A DNA stretch of 35,172 nt from Microbacterium paulum. GTDB lineage: Bacteria; Actinomycetota; Actinomycetes; Actinomycetales; Microbacteriaceae. The notes under the pieces are model-generated. The model was not told where the DNA came from, searched no databases, and saw only the letters and a program-made list of their open reading frames with translations. Position numbers and translations under genes: made by a program. The stretch covers positions 1 to 35,172 of the forward strand of contig NZ_JAAGRY010000035.1 of the NCBI RefSeq assembly GCF_015707995.1, read 5' to 3'. Numbering within the stretch: the first letter of the stretch is position 1; the number at the start of each line of letters is the position of its first letter. Shown here in pieces: positions 7,761-14,770 of the stretch.

Positions 7761-9103
7761 CGGATCTCCCTCTGCTTGCGGATCTGGATGATGTTGAAGA
7801 CGATCAGCGGCGTCACGAAGATGAACAGCACCACGGCGAGCGCCGCCGAGTGTCCGTAGCTCTGGAACCGCTGCTGCTGGTTGACCATCTCGAAGGCGAG
7901 CACCGAGGTGTTCGCCCGGCCACCGGTCATCACCGCGACGATGTCGTAGATCTTCAGCGACGCGATGGCGATGGTGGTGACGACCACGACGATCGACGAG
8001 CGGATGCCCGGGACGGTGACGTTGCGGAATCTCTCCCACGCGTTCGCACCGTCGAGCTCTGCCGCCTCGATCTGCTCGGCCGGCACCGCCTTGATCGCGG
8101 CGGAGAGGATCACCATCGCAAGGCCGGTCTGGCTCCAGATGAAGACGACCATGAGCAGGAAGCTGTTCACGAGCGGCGTGACGCTCAGCCAGGCGACCGG
8201 GTCGCCGCCGAAGGCGGTGACGATCGCGTTCAGGATGCCCAGCTGGTCGCCCTGCCGGTAGTCGTAGACGAACTTCCAGATGATGCCGGCGCCGACGAAC
8301 GAGATCGCGAAGGGCATGAAGATCAGCACCTTCAGGAACTTCTCACCGCGCGCCCGGTCGATGAACGCCGCGTAGGCGAGCCCCACGACCGTCGCGATCG
8401 TCGGGCACACGAGCACCCAGATCAGCGTGTTGACGACCGACCAGAGACCCTCGGGCTGGGTGAAGACCCAGACGTAGTTCTCCATGCCGACGAACTGGTC
8501 GCCGGTCTTGTCGTAGAACGACTGGAAGAACGTCGCGATGAACGGGTAGATGAGACCGATCAGCAGCAGCACGACGGCGGGAGCGGCGAACAGCACCAGC
8601 TGGAAGAGGTAGCCCGCGCCCTGTCGCGAGCGGTAGTCGAGCCAGAAGAGCACCGCCCCGGCGATCACGGCGATGCCGAAGACGTAGATGAAGGCGCTCT
8701 GGTACGGGCGCAGCAGCATGAGCGCGAGCACCGGGATCGCGAAGCAGGCGACCAGCCGGATCCAGAAATAGACCCGGCCCGGCCGCGGCGCGAACTCGAT
8801 CAGCACGAGGATGATCCCGACCACCGCCGCGAAGATCACGAGGATGATCGGAATCTGCGCGAGCGGGTTCATCGCGCCGAGCCACTGGAACAGCGCGGTC
8901 AGCGAGAAGCCGGGGATGACGATCTTGGCCGGGTCTTCGACCGGGGTGCTCAGCAGGAGCAGCACGAAAAGGGCCAGCATGATCGCGAGCCCGACCGTCG
9001 CGACGATCGCGGTCGTGCGGCCGGAGTAGCGGCGCCTCGCGCCCTTCGGCGGCGGGGCGTCTTCGGCCGTCCGGGCGGACGGCGCGGTGGTGGTGTCGGT
9101 CAT
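7757..9103 (-). CDS. sugar ABC transporter permease, MalF/AglF type, with long N-terminal membrane region
   Basis: A 448-residue permease. The C-terminal ~280 residues are a standard sugar permease, with the EAA loop IKAVPAEQIEAAELDGANAW followed by FRNVTVPGIRSSI. The first ~160 residues hold a polar, Pro/Ala-rich tail and then about four or five extra hydrophobic segments (for example AIVATVGLAIMLALFVLLLL and IPIILVIFAAVVGIILVLI). Most family members are about 300 residues; MalF-type proteins have some N-terminal extension, but the one here is not the MalF periplasmic loop. The gene follows the binding protein after a 105-bp gap that holds a strong hairpin and is coupled to the second permease by ATGA. 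Confidence 0.9.
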   Translation of the reverse strand: MTDTTTAPSARTAEDAPPPKGARRRYSGRTTAIVATVGLAIMLALFVLLLLSTPVEDPAKIVIPGFSLTALFQWLGAMNPLAQIPIILVIFAAVVGIILVLIEFAPRPGRVYFWIRLVACFAIPVLALMLLRPYQSAFIYVFGIAVIAGAVLFWLDYRSRQGAGYLFQLVLFAAPAVVLLLIGLIYPFIATFFQSFYDKTGDQFVGMENYVWVFTQPEGLWSVVNTLIWVLVCPTIATVVGLAYAAFIDRARGEKFLKVLIFMPFAISFVGAGIIWKFVYDYRQGDQLGILNAIVTAFGGDPVAWLSVTPLVNSFLLMVVFIWSQTGLAMVILSAAIKAVPAEQIEAAELDGANAWERFRNVTVPGIRSSIVVVVTTIAIASLKIYDIVAVMTGGRANTSVLAFEMVNQQQRFQSYGHSAALAVVLFIFVTPLIVFNIIQIRKQREIR

Positions 9104-9145
9104 CGATACTCTCCGGTACGGCGGCGGACGCGGAATATGAGGCGA

Positions 9146-9193
9146 GAGTACTGCGGGCGGGGCGCCGGTGTCGGCATCCCGCCCGCAGTGCTC
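9146..9193 (-). promoter_or_regulatory. strong intercistronic hairpin between binding protein and permease genes
   Basis: Arms ACTGCGGGCGGG (9150-9161) and CCCGCCCGCAGT (9178-9189) pair perfectly over 12 bp, and the stem extends outward through a G-U and three more pairs to 9146/9193. The loop is 16 nt. There is no T-run, so it is more likely an mRNA-stabilising or partial-termination element than a full terminator. It lies just after the binding-protein stop, where such hairpins raise binding protein over permease levels in other operons. Confidence 0.75.
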
Positions 9194-9208
9194 ACACGAT
9201 CGGTCGGA

Positions 9209-10540
9209 TCAGTTGTTGTAGCCGGCCTGGATGTCGGACAGGACCGTGGCCTGGTCCTTGCCGTCGACCCAGTCGACCATGCCCTTCCAGAACGAGCCCG
9301 AGCCGACGGTGGCCGGCATGAGGTCGGACGCGTCGAAGCGCACGGTGGTGTTCGGGTCTTGCAGCAGCTTCATCGCCTCGACGAGGAACTCGCTCGACGC
9401 CTTGTTCGGGTCGGCCTTGAGGTTCGCCGAGATCGCGCCGCCCTCGCTGACGCGGGCGTCGGCGAACTCGGGGCTCGACATGAACGCGAGCACCTTCTTG
9501 GTGGCGTCGCTGTCGGAGAACCCGGCGACGAACTCGCCGCCGACCTCGATCGTGGCCGCGCCTTCCTTGTAGCCCGGCAGCACGAACGCGTAGACGTCAC
9601 CGTCGGGGGCGACCTTGGGCGTCTCGCCCGCCGCCGTCTTCACCGTCAAGAAGTTGGCGGTGAGGAACGAGGCCTGGTGCGTCATCGGGCAGGTGCCGTC
9701 GGCAACCTTCGCCGCGACATCGCCGAACGCGGTGCTGTTGATGCTCTTGACGTCACCGAAGCCCGCGTTGACGTAGGCCGGGTTCAGCAGGATGTCTCCC
9801 ACCGCCGTGAACGCGTCGGCGATCGGCTTGTCGGTGAACTTCACCTCGTTGTCGACCCACTGGTCGTAGACCTCGGGGCCCGACTGACGCAGCACGAGGT
9901 CTTCGATCCAGTCGGTGCCGGGCCAGCCCGACGCACCGCCCGACTCGAACCCGGCGCACCACGGGGCGGCCCCCGTCTTCTCCTGGATGGTCTTGGTGAG
10001 GGTGAGCAGCTCGTCCCACGTCTTCGGAACCTCGACGCCCCACTCCTTGAACTTCGCCGGCGAGTACCAGACGTAGCCCTTGATGTTGGCGAGCATGGGT
10101 GCGGAGTAGAACGTGTCGTCGAAGGTGCCGTACTTCTTCCAGTCGGGCGACCAGTTGGCATCCACGTTCTTCTCGACCTCTTCGGGCGCCGGCTTCACAT
10201 CACCGGTGTCGACGAGGCTCTTCAGCAGACCCGGCTGCGGGACGATCGCGATGTCGGGTGCGTCGCCACCGGTCACCTTCGTGACGATGTTGGACTCAAA
10301 GCTCTTGTCGCCGGTGTAGGTGACCTTGACGCCGCTGTCTGCGCTCCAGTCGTCGAACACCTTCTGCAGCGCGTCGGCCTCCGAGCCGGTGATGCCGCCG
10401 GCGATGCGGACGGTGCCGCCGGCGTCTCCGCTCGATTCGCCCGAGCTGCTGCCTCCCTCGGCACAGCCGGCGAGCGCCAGTGCGGCGACCCCCGCCACCG
10501 CGATCGGCGCCAGAACGTGACGCCACTGTGATGTGCGCAT
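9209..10540 (-). CDS. sugar-binding lipoprotein of ABC transporter (AglE-like)
   Basis: A 443-residue extracellular solute-binding protein (family 1). It starts MRTSQWRHVLAPIAVAGVAA and has a lipoprotein signal ending in the lipobox LALAGC with C26 as the lipidated cysteine, followed by a Gly/Ser-rich linker. The mature part has the ITGSEADALQKVFDDW start, SFESNIVTKVTGGDAPDIAI, and the PQPGLL stretch that I associate with alpha-glucoside-binding AglE-type proteins; the exact sugar is an inference. I chose the ATG at 10540, preceded by a GAGAGG ribosome-binding site, over an upstream in-frame start that would hide the signal peptide. A LacI-type operator lies at the probable transcription start, so the operon is likely repressed by the divergent LacI protein. 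Confidence 0.9.
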   Translation of the reverse strand: MRTSQWRHVLAPIAVAGVAALALAGCAEGGSSSGESSGDAGGTVRIAGGITGSEADALQKVFDDWSADSGVKVTYTGDKSFESNIVTKVTGGDAPDIAIVPQPGLLKSLVDTGDVKPAPEEVEKNVDANWSPDWKKYGTFDDTFYSAPMLANIKGYVWYSPAKFKEWGVEVPKTWDELLTLTKTIQEKTGAAPWCAGFESGGASGWPGTDWIEDLVLRQSGPEVYDQWVDNEVKFTDKPIADAFTAVGDILLNPAYVNAGFGDVKSINSTAFGDVAAKVADGTCPMTHQASFLTANFLTVKTAAGETPKVAPDGDVYAFVLPGYKEGAATIEVGGEFVAGFSDSDATKKVLAFMSSPEFADARVSEGGAISANLKADPNKASSEFLVEAMKLLQDPNTTVRFDASDLMPATVGSGSFWKGMVDWVDGKDQATVLSDIQAGYNN

Positions 10541-10596
10541 GTGAATCCTCTCTTCGTCGAGTGCATGATCGATCCACGCCGCAGGGCGGCACTTCG

Positions 10597-10612
10597 GGAA
10601 CCGATTCCAGAT
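10597..10612 (-). promoter_or_regulatory. LacI-family operator, transporter side
   Basis: GGAACCGATTCCAGAT contains the near-palindrome GGAACCGATTCC with the central CG typical of LacI/GalR operators. An identical 16-bp copy in opposite orientation occurs at 10736-10751 before the lacI-type gene. This copy begins 1 bp after the -10 box of the transporter promoter, where bound repressor would block initiation. Confidence 0.8.
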
Positions 10613-10613
10613 C

Positions 10614-10642
10614 AAGCTAGGGGATTCTCATGCGATCCACAA
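10614..10642 (-). promoter_or_regulatory. promoter of sugar transporter operon
   Basis: On the minus strand TTGTGG (10637-10642) and TAGCTT (10614-10619) are separated by exactly 17 bp. The predicted start falls inside the operator at 10597-10612, giving a leader of about 65 nt to the binding-protein ATG. Confidence 0.6.
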
Positions 10643-10735
10643 CGCGAGACAGATCACAACTCGATAACCACCCAAGAAGGATGCCTGAGCCCCGGAATCA
10701 CGGGCCTGCAAAGGGATGCCACAACCGCCGTCACA

Positions 10736-10751
10736 ATCTGGAATCGGTTCC
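10736..10751 (+). promoter_or_regulatory. LacI-family operator, regulator side
   Basis: ATCTGGAATCGGTTCC is the exact reverse complement of the 16-bp operator at 10597-10612. It lies 74 bp before the lacI-type ATG and 22 bp before a TATGAT box (10774-10779) that may be the -10 element, so it covers the expected -35 area and suggests autoregulation. Confidence 0.75.
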
Positions 10752-10825
10752 ACTCGACACGCGCGAAAGTGTCTATGATGATGCGCGGCACCGACGAAGA
10801 TGCCGCAACGAGGAGGGCACCGGCG

Positions 10826-11857
10826 ATGAGGGTCAGCGGGATCGCCGACGTCGCCGCCCGGGCGGGCGTGTCGAAGTCGACGGCCAGCCGCGCGCTCAGC
10901 GGCTCCGGCTACGTCTCCCCCGACACCCGTGATCGGGTGCTCGCCGCGGCCGCCGCCCTCGACTACACGCCCTCACGGAACGCCCAGAGCCTCACGACCG
11001 GGCGCACCGAGACCGTCGGCGTCGTCTTGCCGTATGTGAACCGGTGGTTCTTCTCCGAGGTGCTCGAGGGCATTCAGCACGCCCTGCTCGAACGCGGTCT
11101 CGACCTGACGCTGTACGACGCCAAGCCGGGAACGCCCGGGCGCGCACGCATCTTCAACGACTACCTGGCCCGCAAACGCTTCGACGGGCTCATCGCGGTG
11201 GGGCTCGAACCCGAGCGCGAAGAGCTCGAGCGCATGCTCTCGCTCGGCAAGCCGGTCGTCAGCGTGGTCGGCAACGACCCGCGCACGAGCGTCATCGGCG
11301 TCGACGACGCCGAGGCCGGCCGCCGCGCGACGCAGCACCTGCTGACGCTCGGGCACCGCGACATCGTGTACCTCGGCGCGACCGGCACCGGTCGCCCGCA
11401 CGTCGAGTCCGAACGCCTCGCCGGCTACACCGCCGCGATGGGCGAGGCGGGGCTCGGCGATCGTGTGCGGCACGCACCCTCGTCGCTGAGTCTGCCCGAC
11501 GGCTACGCCGCCGCCGTCGACCTGCTCAGCGACAGCGAGAGGCGGCCCACCGCAATCGTGGCGGCGTGCGACGAGGTCGCGATCGGCGCCATCGTGGCCG
11601 CCCGGCGCCTCGGCATCCTCGTTCCCGCACAGTTGAGCGTGATCGGCATCGACGATCACGAGCTGGCCGACATGTTCTCGCTCACGACCCTGCGTCAGGT
11701 GCCGCGCGAACAGGGCATCGAAGCGGTCGACCTGCTCGTCGGGCACTTCGAGCGCCCCGACGCCGAACCGGTCACCGTGAAGCTGAAGCCGCGCCTCGTC
11801 GTGCGCAGCTCGACGGCCTCGCTCGGCCCCTCGGCTGCCGCGATGGATGCCGGGTGA
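10826..11857 (+). CDS. LacI-family repressor of sugar transporter
   Basis: A 343-residue LacI/GalR regulator. Residues 3-24 (VSGIADVAARAGVSKSTASR) form the helix-turn-helix, followed by the hinge-helix region (ALSGSGYVSPDTRDRVLAAA), and the remainder is a periplasmic-binding-like sugar-sensing domain (ETVGVVLPYVNRWFFSEVL to the SVIGIDDHELADMFSLTT segment). The ATG at 10826 is preceded by AGGAGG with 9-nt spacing and gives the canonical N-terminus, so I rejected upstream in-frame starts. It is divergent from the ABC transporter genes, and an identical operator sits on each side of the shared intergenic region. This makes it their probable repressor, released by the transported sugar or a derivative. 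Confidence 0.93.
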   Translation: MRVSGIADVAARAGVSKSTASRALSGSGYVSPDTRDRVLAAAAALDYTPSRNAQSLTTGRTETVGVVLPYVNRWFFSEVLEGIQHALLERGLDLTLYDAKPGTPGRARIFNDYLARKRFDGLIAVGLEPEREELERMLSLGKPVVSVVGNDPRTSVIGVDDAEAGRRATQHLLTLGHRDIVYLGATGTGRPHVESERLAGYTAAMGEAGLGDRVRHAPSSLSLPDGYAAAVDLLSDSERRPTAIVAACDEVAIGAIVAARRLGILVPAQLSVIGIDDHELADMFSLTTLRQVPREQGIEAVDLLVGHFERPDAEPVTVKLKPRLVVRSSTASLGPSAAAMDAG

Positions 11858-11879
11858 CCGGCCCCACCCGCACATGAAA

Positions 11880-11913
11880 CGAGCCCCCGGGATCCGCAGA
11901 TCCCAGGGGCTCG
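11880..11913. terminator. bidirectional terminator between lacI-type gene and rplL
   Basis: A long hairpin: CGAGCCCCCGGGATC, loop CGCA, then GATCCCAGGGGCTCG, with one C/A mismatch. It lies between two convergent genes. On the minus strand it is followed by GTTTC, fitting the end of the rplJ–rplL transcript; on the plus strand it can also close the regulator gene. Confidence 0.85.
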
Positions 11914-11929
11914 AACGCGCGAGGCGTGA

Positions 11930-12316
11930 TTACTTCAGGGTGACCGAAGCGCCGGCCTCTTCGAGGGCAGCCTTGGCCTTCTCGGCGGTCTCCTTGTTGG
12001 CGCCTTCGAGGACGGCCTTGGGAGCACCATCGACGACGGCCTTGGCCTCGCCGAGGCCGAGCGAGGTGAGCTCGCGGACGACCTTGATGACCTGGATCTT
12101 CTTGTCGCCGGCAGCCTCGAGGATGACGTCGAACGAGTCCTTCTCCTCGGCCTCTTCGGCGGGGGCGCCACCGGCGGGGCCGGCAGCGGCGACCGCGACG
12201 GGCGCGGCGGCGGTGACGTCGAAGGTCTCCTCGAACGCCTTCACGAACTCGCTGAGCTCGATGAGGGTGAGCTCCTTGAACTGGTCGAGCAGCTCCTCAG
12301 TGCTGAGCTTTGCCAT
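11930..12316 (-). CDS. rplL: 50S ribosomal protein L7/L12
   Basis: A 128-residue stalk protein. The N-terminal dimerisation helix region ([20 protein letters not shown]) is followed by the Ala/Gly/Pro-rich hinge (about residues 36-55) and the C-terminal factor-binding domain ([20 protein letters not shown], then [17 protein letters not shown]). Several copies bind the C-terminal tail of L10 and recruit translation GTPases such as EF-Tu and EF-G. The length is normal for bacteria. AAGGAG stands at a good distance before the ATG. It follows rplJ after a 43-bp gap containing a hairpin that overlaps the rplJ stop, and it is closed by the terminator at 11880-11913. Confidence 0.97.
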   Translation of the reverse strand: MAKLSTEELLDQFKELTLIELSEFVKAFEETFDVTAAAPVAVAAAGPAGGAPAEEAEEKDSFDVILEAAGDKKIQVIKVVRELTSLGLGEAKAVVDGAPKAVLEGANKETAEKAKAALEEAGASVTLK

Positions 12317-12346
12317 GATTTTCTCCTTGATTGGGGTTCTTCTATG

Positions 12347-12370
12347 CCGAGGCCGGGGTTCAGGCCTCGG
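12347..12370 (-). promoter_or_regulatory. hairpin across the rplJ stop codon
   Basis: CCGAGGCC (12347-12354) and GGCCTCGG (12363-12370) pair perfectly over 8 bp with an 8-nt loop. The structure includes the last rplJ codons and its TGA. It has no T-run and may act in mRNA processing or in setting the rplL:rplJ ratio. Confidence 0.55.
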
Positions 12371-12875
12371 ACTCCTTCTTCTCGCGCAGCGCGTCGACCG
12401 TGCGAACGGCCTTCGACGGAAGCGCGTTGAAGACGTATGCCGCCTTGGTCAGCGAGGCCTTCATCGCACCGGCGAGCTTCGCCAGCAGGACTTCACGGCT
12501 CTCGAGATCGGCGAGCTTGTTCACCTCGTCGGCGGTCAGGGCGGCACCGTCGAAGTACCCGCCCTTGATCACCAGCAGAGGATTCGCCTTGGCGAAGGCA
12601 CGCAGGCCCTTCGCGACGGCGACCGGGTCGCCGTGCACGAACGCGATGGCAGACGGGCCCTTGAGCTCGTCGTCCAGCCCCTCGACCCCGGCGCGCTGCG
12701 CCGCGATCTTGGTCAGCGTGTTCTTCACCACGGCGTACTCCGCGTCCTGACGGATGCTGTTGCGCAGCTCCTTGAGCTGGGCAACCGTCAGACCGCGGTA
12801 CTCGGTCAGCAGAACGGCGGTCGAGTCCTCGAAATTCTTCGTGAGCTCGGCGACCGATGTTTCCTTCTGCGCCAT
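12360..12875 (-). CDS. rplJ: 50S ribosomal protein L10
   Basis: A 171-residue L10 protein. It opens [20 protein letters not shown], has the 23S-binding domain ([20 protein letters not shown] and [13 protein letters not shown]), and ends in the C-terminal helix that carries L7/L12 dimers. I chose the ATG at 12875 because AAGGAG lies 6 nt upstream of it. A GTG two codons earlier (12881) touches the Shine-Dalgarno sequence and cannot use it. The gene heads the rplJ–rplL transcript. The roughly 220-nt leader has an attenuator-like hairpin, which fits autogenous control by the L10–L12 complex known in other bacteria. rplA, which often directly precedes rplJ, is here 10 kb away. Confidence 0.97.
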   Translation of the reverse strand: MAQKETSVAELTKNFEDSTAVLLTEYRGLTVAQLKELRNSIRQDAEYAVVKNTLTKIAAQRAGVEGLDDELKGPSAIAFVHGDPVAVAKGLRAFAKANPLLVIKGGYFDGAALTADEVNKLADLESREVLLAKLAGAMKASLTKAAYVFNALPSKAVRTVDALREKKESEA

Positions 12876-13096
12876 GGCCACTCCTTATGTCTTGACAGAC
12901 ATGTCTACGAGACGCCCCGCGGAGGCGGGACGTCGCCATCGATGCTGCTCCCCCACAACGCGAAAAAGCTCCGGCGCAAGCGCACGGAGCTTCTGTCCGG
13001 TTTCCCGGGAATTCTGTGACACCTGCGCGGGCCCCTGCGATGCAAGGCTTCGTCGACGTTCGCTTGCGCGCACGTCGAGACCAGCGGTCTTTGGCT
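12876..13096 (-). ncRNA. probable L10 (rplJ) leader RNA
   Basis: The gap between the promoter at 13103-13131 and rplJ would be transcribed as a leader of about 220 nt. It contains CCTTGCATCGCAGGGG, then GCGCAGGTGTCACAG (GCAGGTG resembles the L10-binding element of known L10 leaders as I recall it), followed by the hairpin at 12963-12992. Identification as the L10 leader family rests on gene context and partial motif likeness; no covariance search could be run. Confidence 0.5.
12963..12992 (-). terminator. attenuator-like hairpin in the rplJ leader
   Basis: On the minus strand AAGCTCCG and CGGAGCTT pair over 8 bp around TGCGCTTGCGC, which can add a short inner stem, and the 3' arm runs into TTTTTC. 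This is a Rho-independent terminator shape placed about 90 nt before the rplJ start, so it is probably a conditional terminator. Confidence 0.65.
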
Positions 13097-13102
13097 CCGT
13101 CC

Positions 13103-13131
13103 ACTTTACGTCACGACACGGAGCACGGCAA
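13103..13131 (-). promoter_or_regulatory. promoter of rplJ–rplL
   Basis: TTGCCG (13126-13131) and TAAAGT (13103-13108) on the minus strand are separated by exactly 17 bp, a good housekeeping-sigma promoter. No other transcription unit lies immediately upstream on this strand. Confidence 0.7.
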
Positions 13132-13241
13132 ATCGCCGCGGAGGGCATGGGTAGTTCTCCCCACTGCGACAATCGGCGCGCGCCTCTCGGGTTGTGTCCG
13201 ACGACATGAGGGCGGGTCACCGACCGGCCGGGGAGGGCACC

Positions 13242-13598
13242 ATGCCAGCTCTCAGGGTGGACACCGACGCGATCACGCGCAGCAAAGAGACGTTCTCCGA
13301 CATCCGCGCCCGACTGGAGGCGGCCGTCGCCGGTTTCGACTCGGTATCGGGCGCTTCGGTGACACAGGAGCAGCTGCGGCACCGCCTCGACGAGCTCGGC
13401 TCGTCGTGGGGCGTCGGCATCAAGAAGCTGGGCGAATACGCCGAGGCCGCCGCGTCCGCGCTCTCGGGCGTCGCCGATGCCTTCACCTCCGCCGACGACG
13501 AGCTCGCGAAGGCCCTCGAAGAGCGCGCGGCGGACGCCTCGGCATCCACTTCCGGCGGCGCGCACGGCGGGGCCCGCGGATCGGTGACCGCGCAATGA
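13242..13598 (+). CDS. EspC/WXG100-like small helical protein (type VII secretion-associated)
   Basis: A 118-residue, mainly helical protein with no signal peptide. The start MPALRVDTDAITRSKETFSD resembles the EspC/DUF2580 group of type VII secretion proteins (typically '..LRVD..AL'). A Trp-Gly turn follows in SSWGVGIKKL between two long helices, and the tail is Ser/Gly/Ala-rich and disordered. The ATG at 13242 has GGGAGG 5-10 nt upstream. Its stop overlaps the next start (ATGA), so it is made with the large WXG-type protein and probably pairs with it as a helical hairpin partner. No secretion machinery gene is visible here. It could instead be a generic coiled-coil protein. Confidence 0.65.
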   Translation: MPALRVDTDAITRSKETFSDIRARLEAAVAGFDSVSGASVTQEQLRHRLDELGSSWGVGIKKLGEYAEAAASALSGVADAFTSADDELAKALEERAADASASTSGGAHGGARGSVTAQ

Positions 13599-14770
13599 GC
13601 GGGTTCGATGCGCTGGGGTTCGATCCGACGCCGGGCGATGTCGGAGTGTTGCGGGGCTTCGTCGCTCAACTCGACCACGGGGTGCAGAGCACCGCTGGCG
13701 CGCTCTTCCTCATGGACGACGGCGCAGACACATGGGAGGGGGCCGCGGCCGCGGCCTTCCGCGCGTCGCTCGACAGCGACTTCCGGCCGCAGCTGAGCGA
13801 TGTCCACGACGCCTTCGTCACGTCGCGCAATGCGCTGTCGGGCTGGGCCGACGAACTCTCGGCGTTCCAGACCCGAGCACGCCAGCTCGAAGAAGAAGCG
13901 CGGCTCGCCGCCGGTTCGGTCGCGCGCCGCGCCTCCGAACTCACCCACGCGCGCAACGAGGCATTGGCCGACCCGATCGCCGCGGCCGGATCGTCCGAAC
14001 TCGCCGACGCCGACCGGCGCGCACGGGCGGCGCAGGCGACCCTCGAAGACGTGCGTCGCCGAGCGCGCGCCCTGCAAGAAGAGGCGAACGGCCGCGCCAA
14101 CGCCTGCGCGGGGCTGCTCGAGACGGGGATCGCCCGCATCGCCGCCTACGCCGGCAGCGGATGGGACCAGTTCACCTCGTGGCTCGGCGACGTGGGCTCG
14201 GCGATCGCCGACGGCTACGAGTGGTTCATGGACAACGTGATGCCGATCCTCGAGGACATCATCGACACCATCGGCCCGATCGTCGCCGTCGTCGCGCTGT
14301 TCGTCCCCGCGCTCGGGCCCCTCGCCCTGGGACTTGCGATCGCCTCGGTCGCCATCGATGGGCTGCAGGCGTTGCGTGGTGAGGACGGTGCGGCCGAAGA
14401 GTTCTTCATGGGGCTCGCCGGCCTGGCCCTGGGTGGGGCCCTCGGCAAGCTCGGCAAAGCCCTCGGCGACGGCACCCGTCAGGTGCTGGTGCCGACGATC
14501 CAAGGCGGTGGCGGAGCGCTGGCGATGGCCGGCGGCGGCACCTCTGCCGCGGCGGGATCGCTCAGCGTCGCCCTGCGCTTCAGTCCCCAGGCGCTCCAGG
14601 CCAATACGATGTGGATGGCGACGAAGATGACCGAGGCTCAGGTCGCCGGCAACGACCTCGTGTCGGCTCTCGCCCAGCCGGCCGTGAACCTGGTCGAACG
14701 CGGCCGCAACCTCATCCAGGGCAACGGCCCGCGCACCGACCAGGAGCTCGAAGATCGTGACGCAGACTGA
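13595..14770 (+). CDS. putative type VII secretion substrate with WXG-like N-terminus and hydrophobic C-terminal half
   Basis: A 391-residue protein with no Sec signal. Residues 1-195 are helical, with a Trp-Glu-Gly turn (ADTWEGAAAAAFRASL) near residue 47 and a second helical stretch rich in Glu and Arg (QTRARQLEEEARLAAGSVAR), as in the N-terminal targeting domain of long type VII substrates. From about residue 210 it becomes hydrophobic: MPILEDIIDTIGPIVAVVAL to LGLAIASVAIDGLQAL, then a glycine-rich pair of stretches (FFMGLAGLALGGALGKLGKA). I recognise no enzymatic toxin domain, so membrane insertion is a possible activity. It is coupled by ATGA to the small EspC-like protein and overlaps the next gene by 14 bp. 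Its role is inferred from architecture only. Confidence 0.6.
   Translation: MSGFDALGFDPTPGDVGVLRGFVAQLDHGVQSTAGALFLMDDGADTWEGAAAAAFRASLDSDFRPQLSDVHDAFVTSRNALSGWADELSAFQTRARQLEEEARLAAGSVARRASELTHARNEALADPIAAAGSSELADADRRARAAQATLEDVRRRARALQEEANGRANACAGLLETGIARIAAYAGSGWDQFTSWLGDVGSAIADGYEWFMDNVMPILEDIIDTIGPIVAVVALFVPALGPLALGLAIASVAIDGLQALRGEDGAAEEFFMGLAGLALGGALGKLGKALGDGTRQVLVPTIQGGGGALAMAGGGTSAAAGSLSVALRFSPQALQANTMWMATKMTEAQVAGNDLVSALAQPAVNLVERGRNLIQGNGPRTDQELEDRDAD

Noticed and set aside
7850..10531. An 893-codon open frame on the plus strand across the ABC transporter genes
   Set aside because: Composition is that of a GC-rich shadow frame, and it crosses three clear genes and an intergenic hairpin on the other strand.
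13132..13241. A plus-strand promoter for the type VII-like cassette
   Set aside because: GACAAT at 13168 could be a -10 box but has no -35 partner; I could not support a definite site in this gap.
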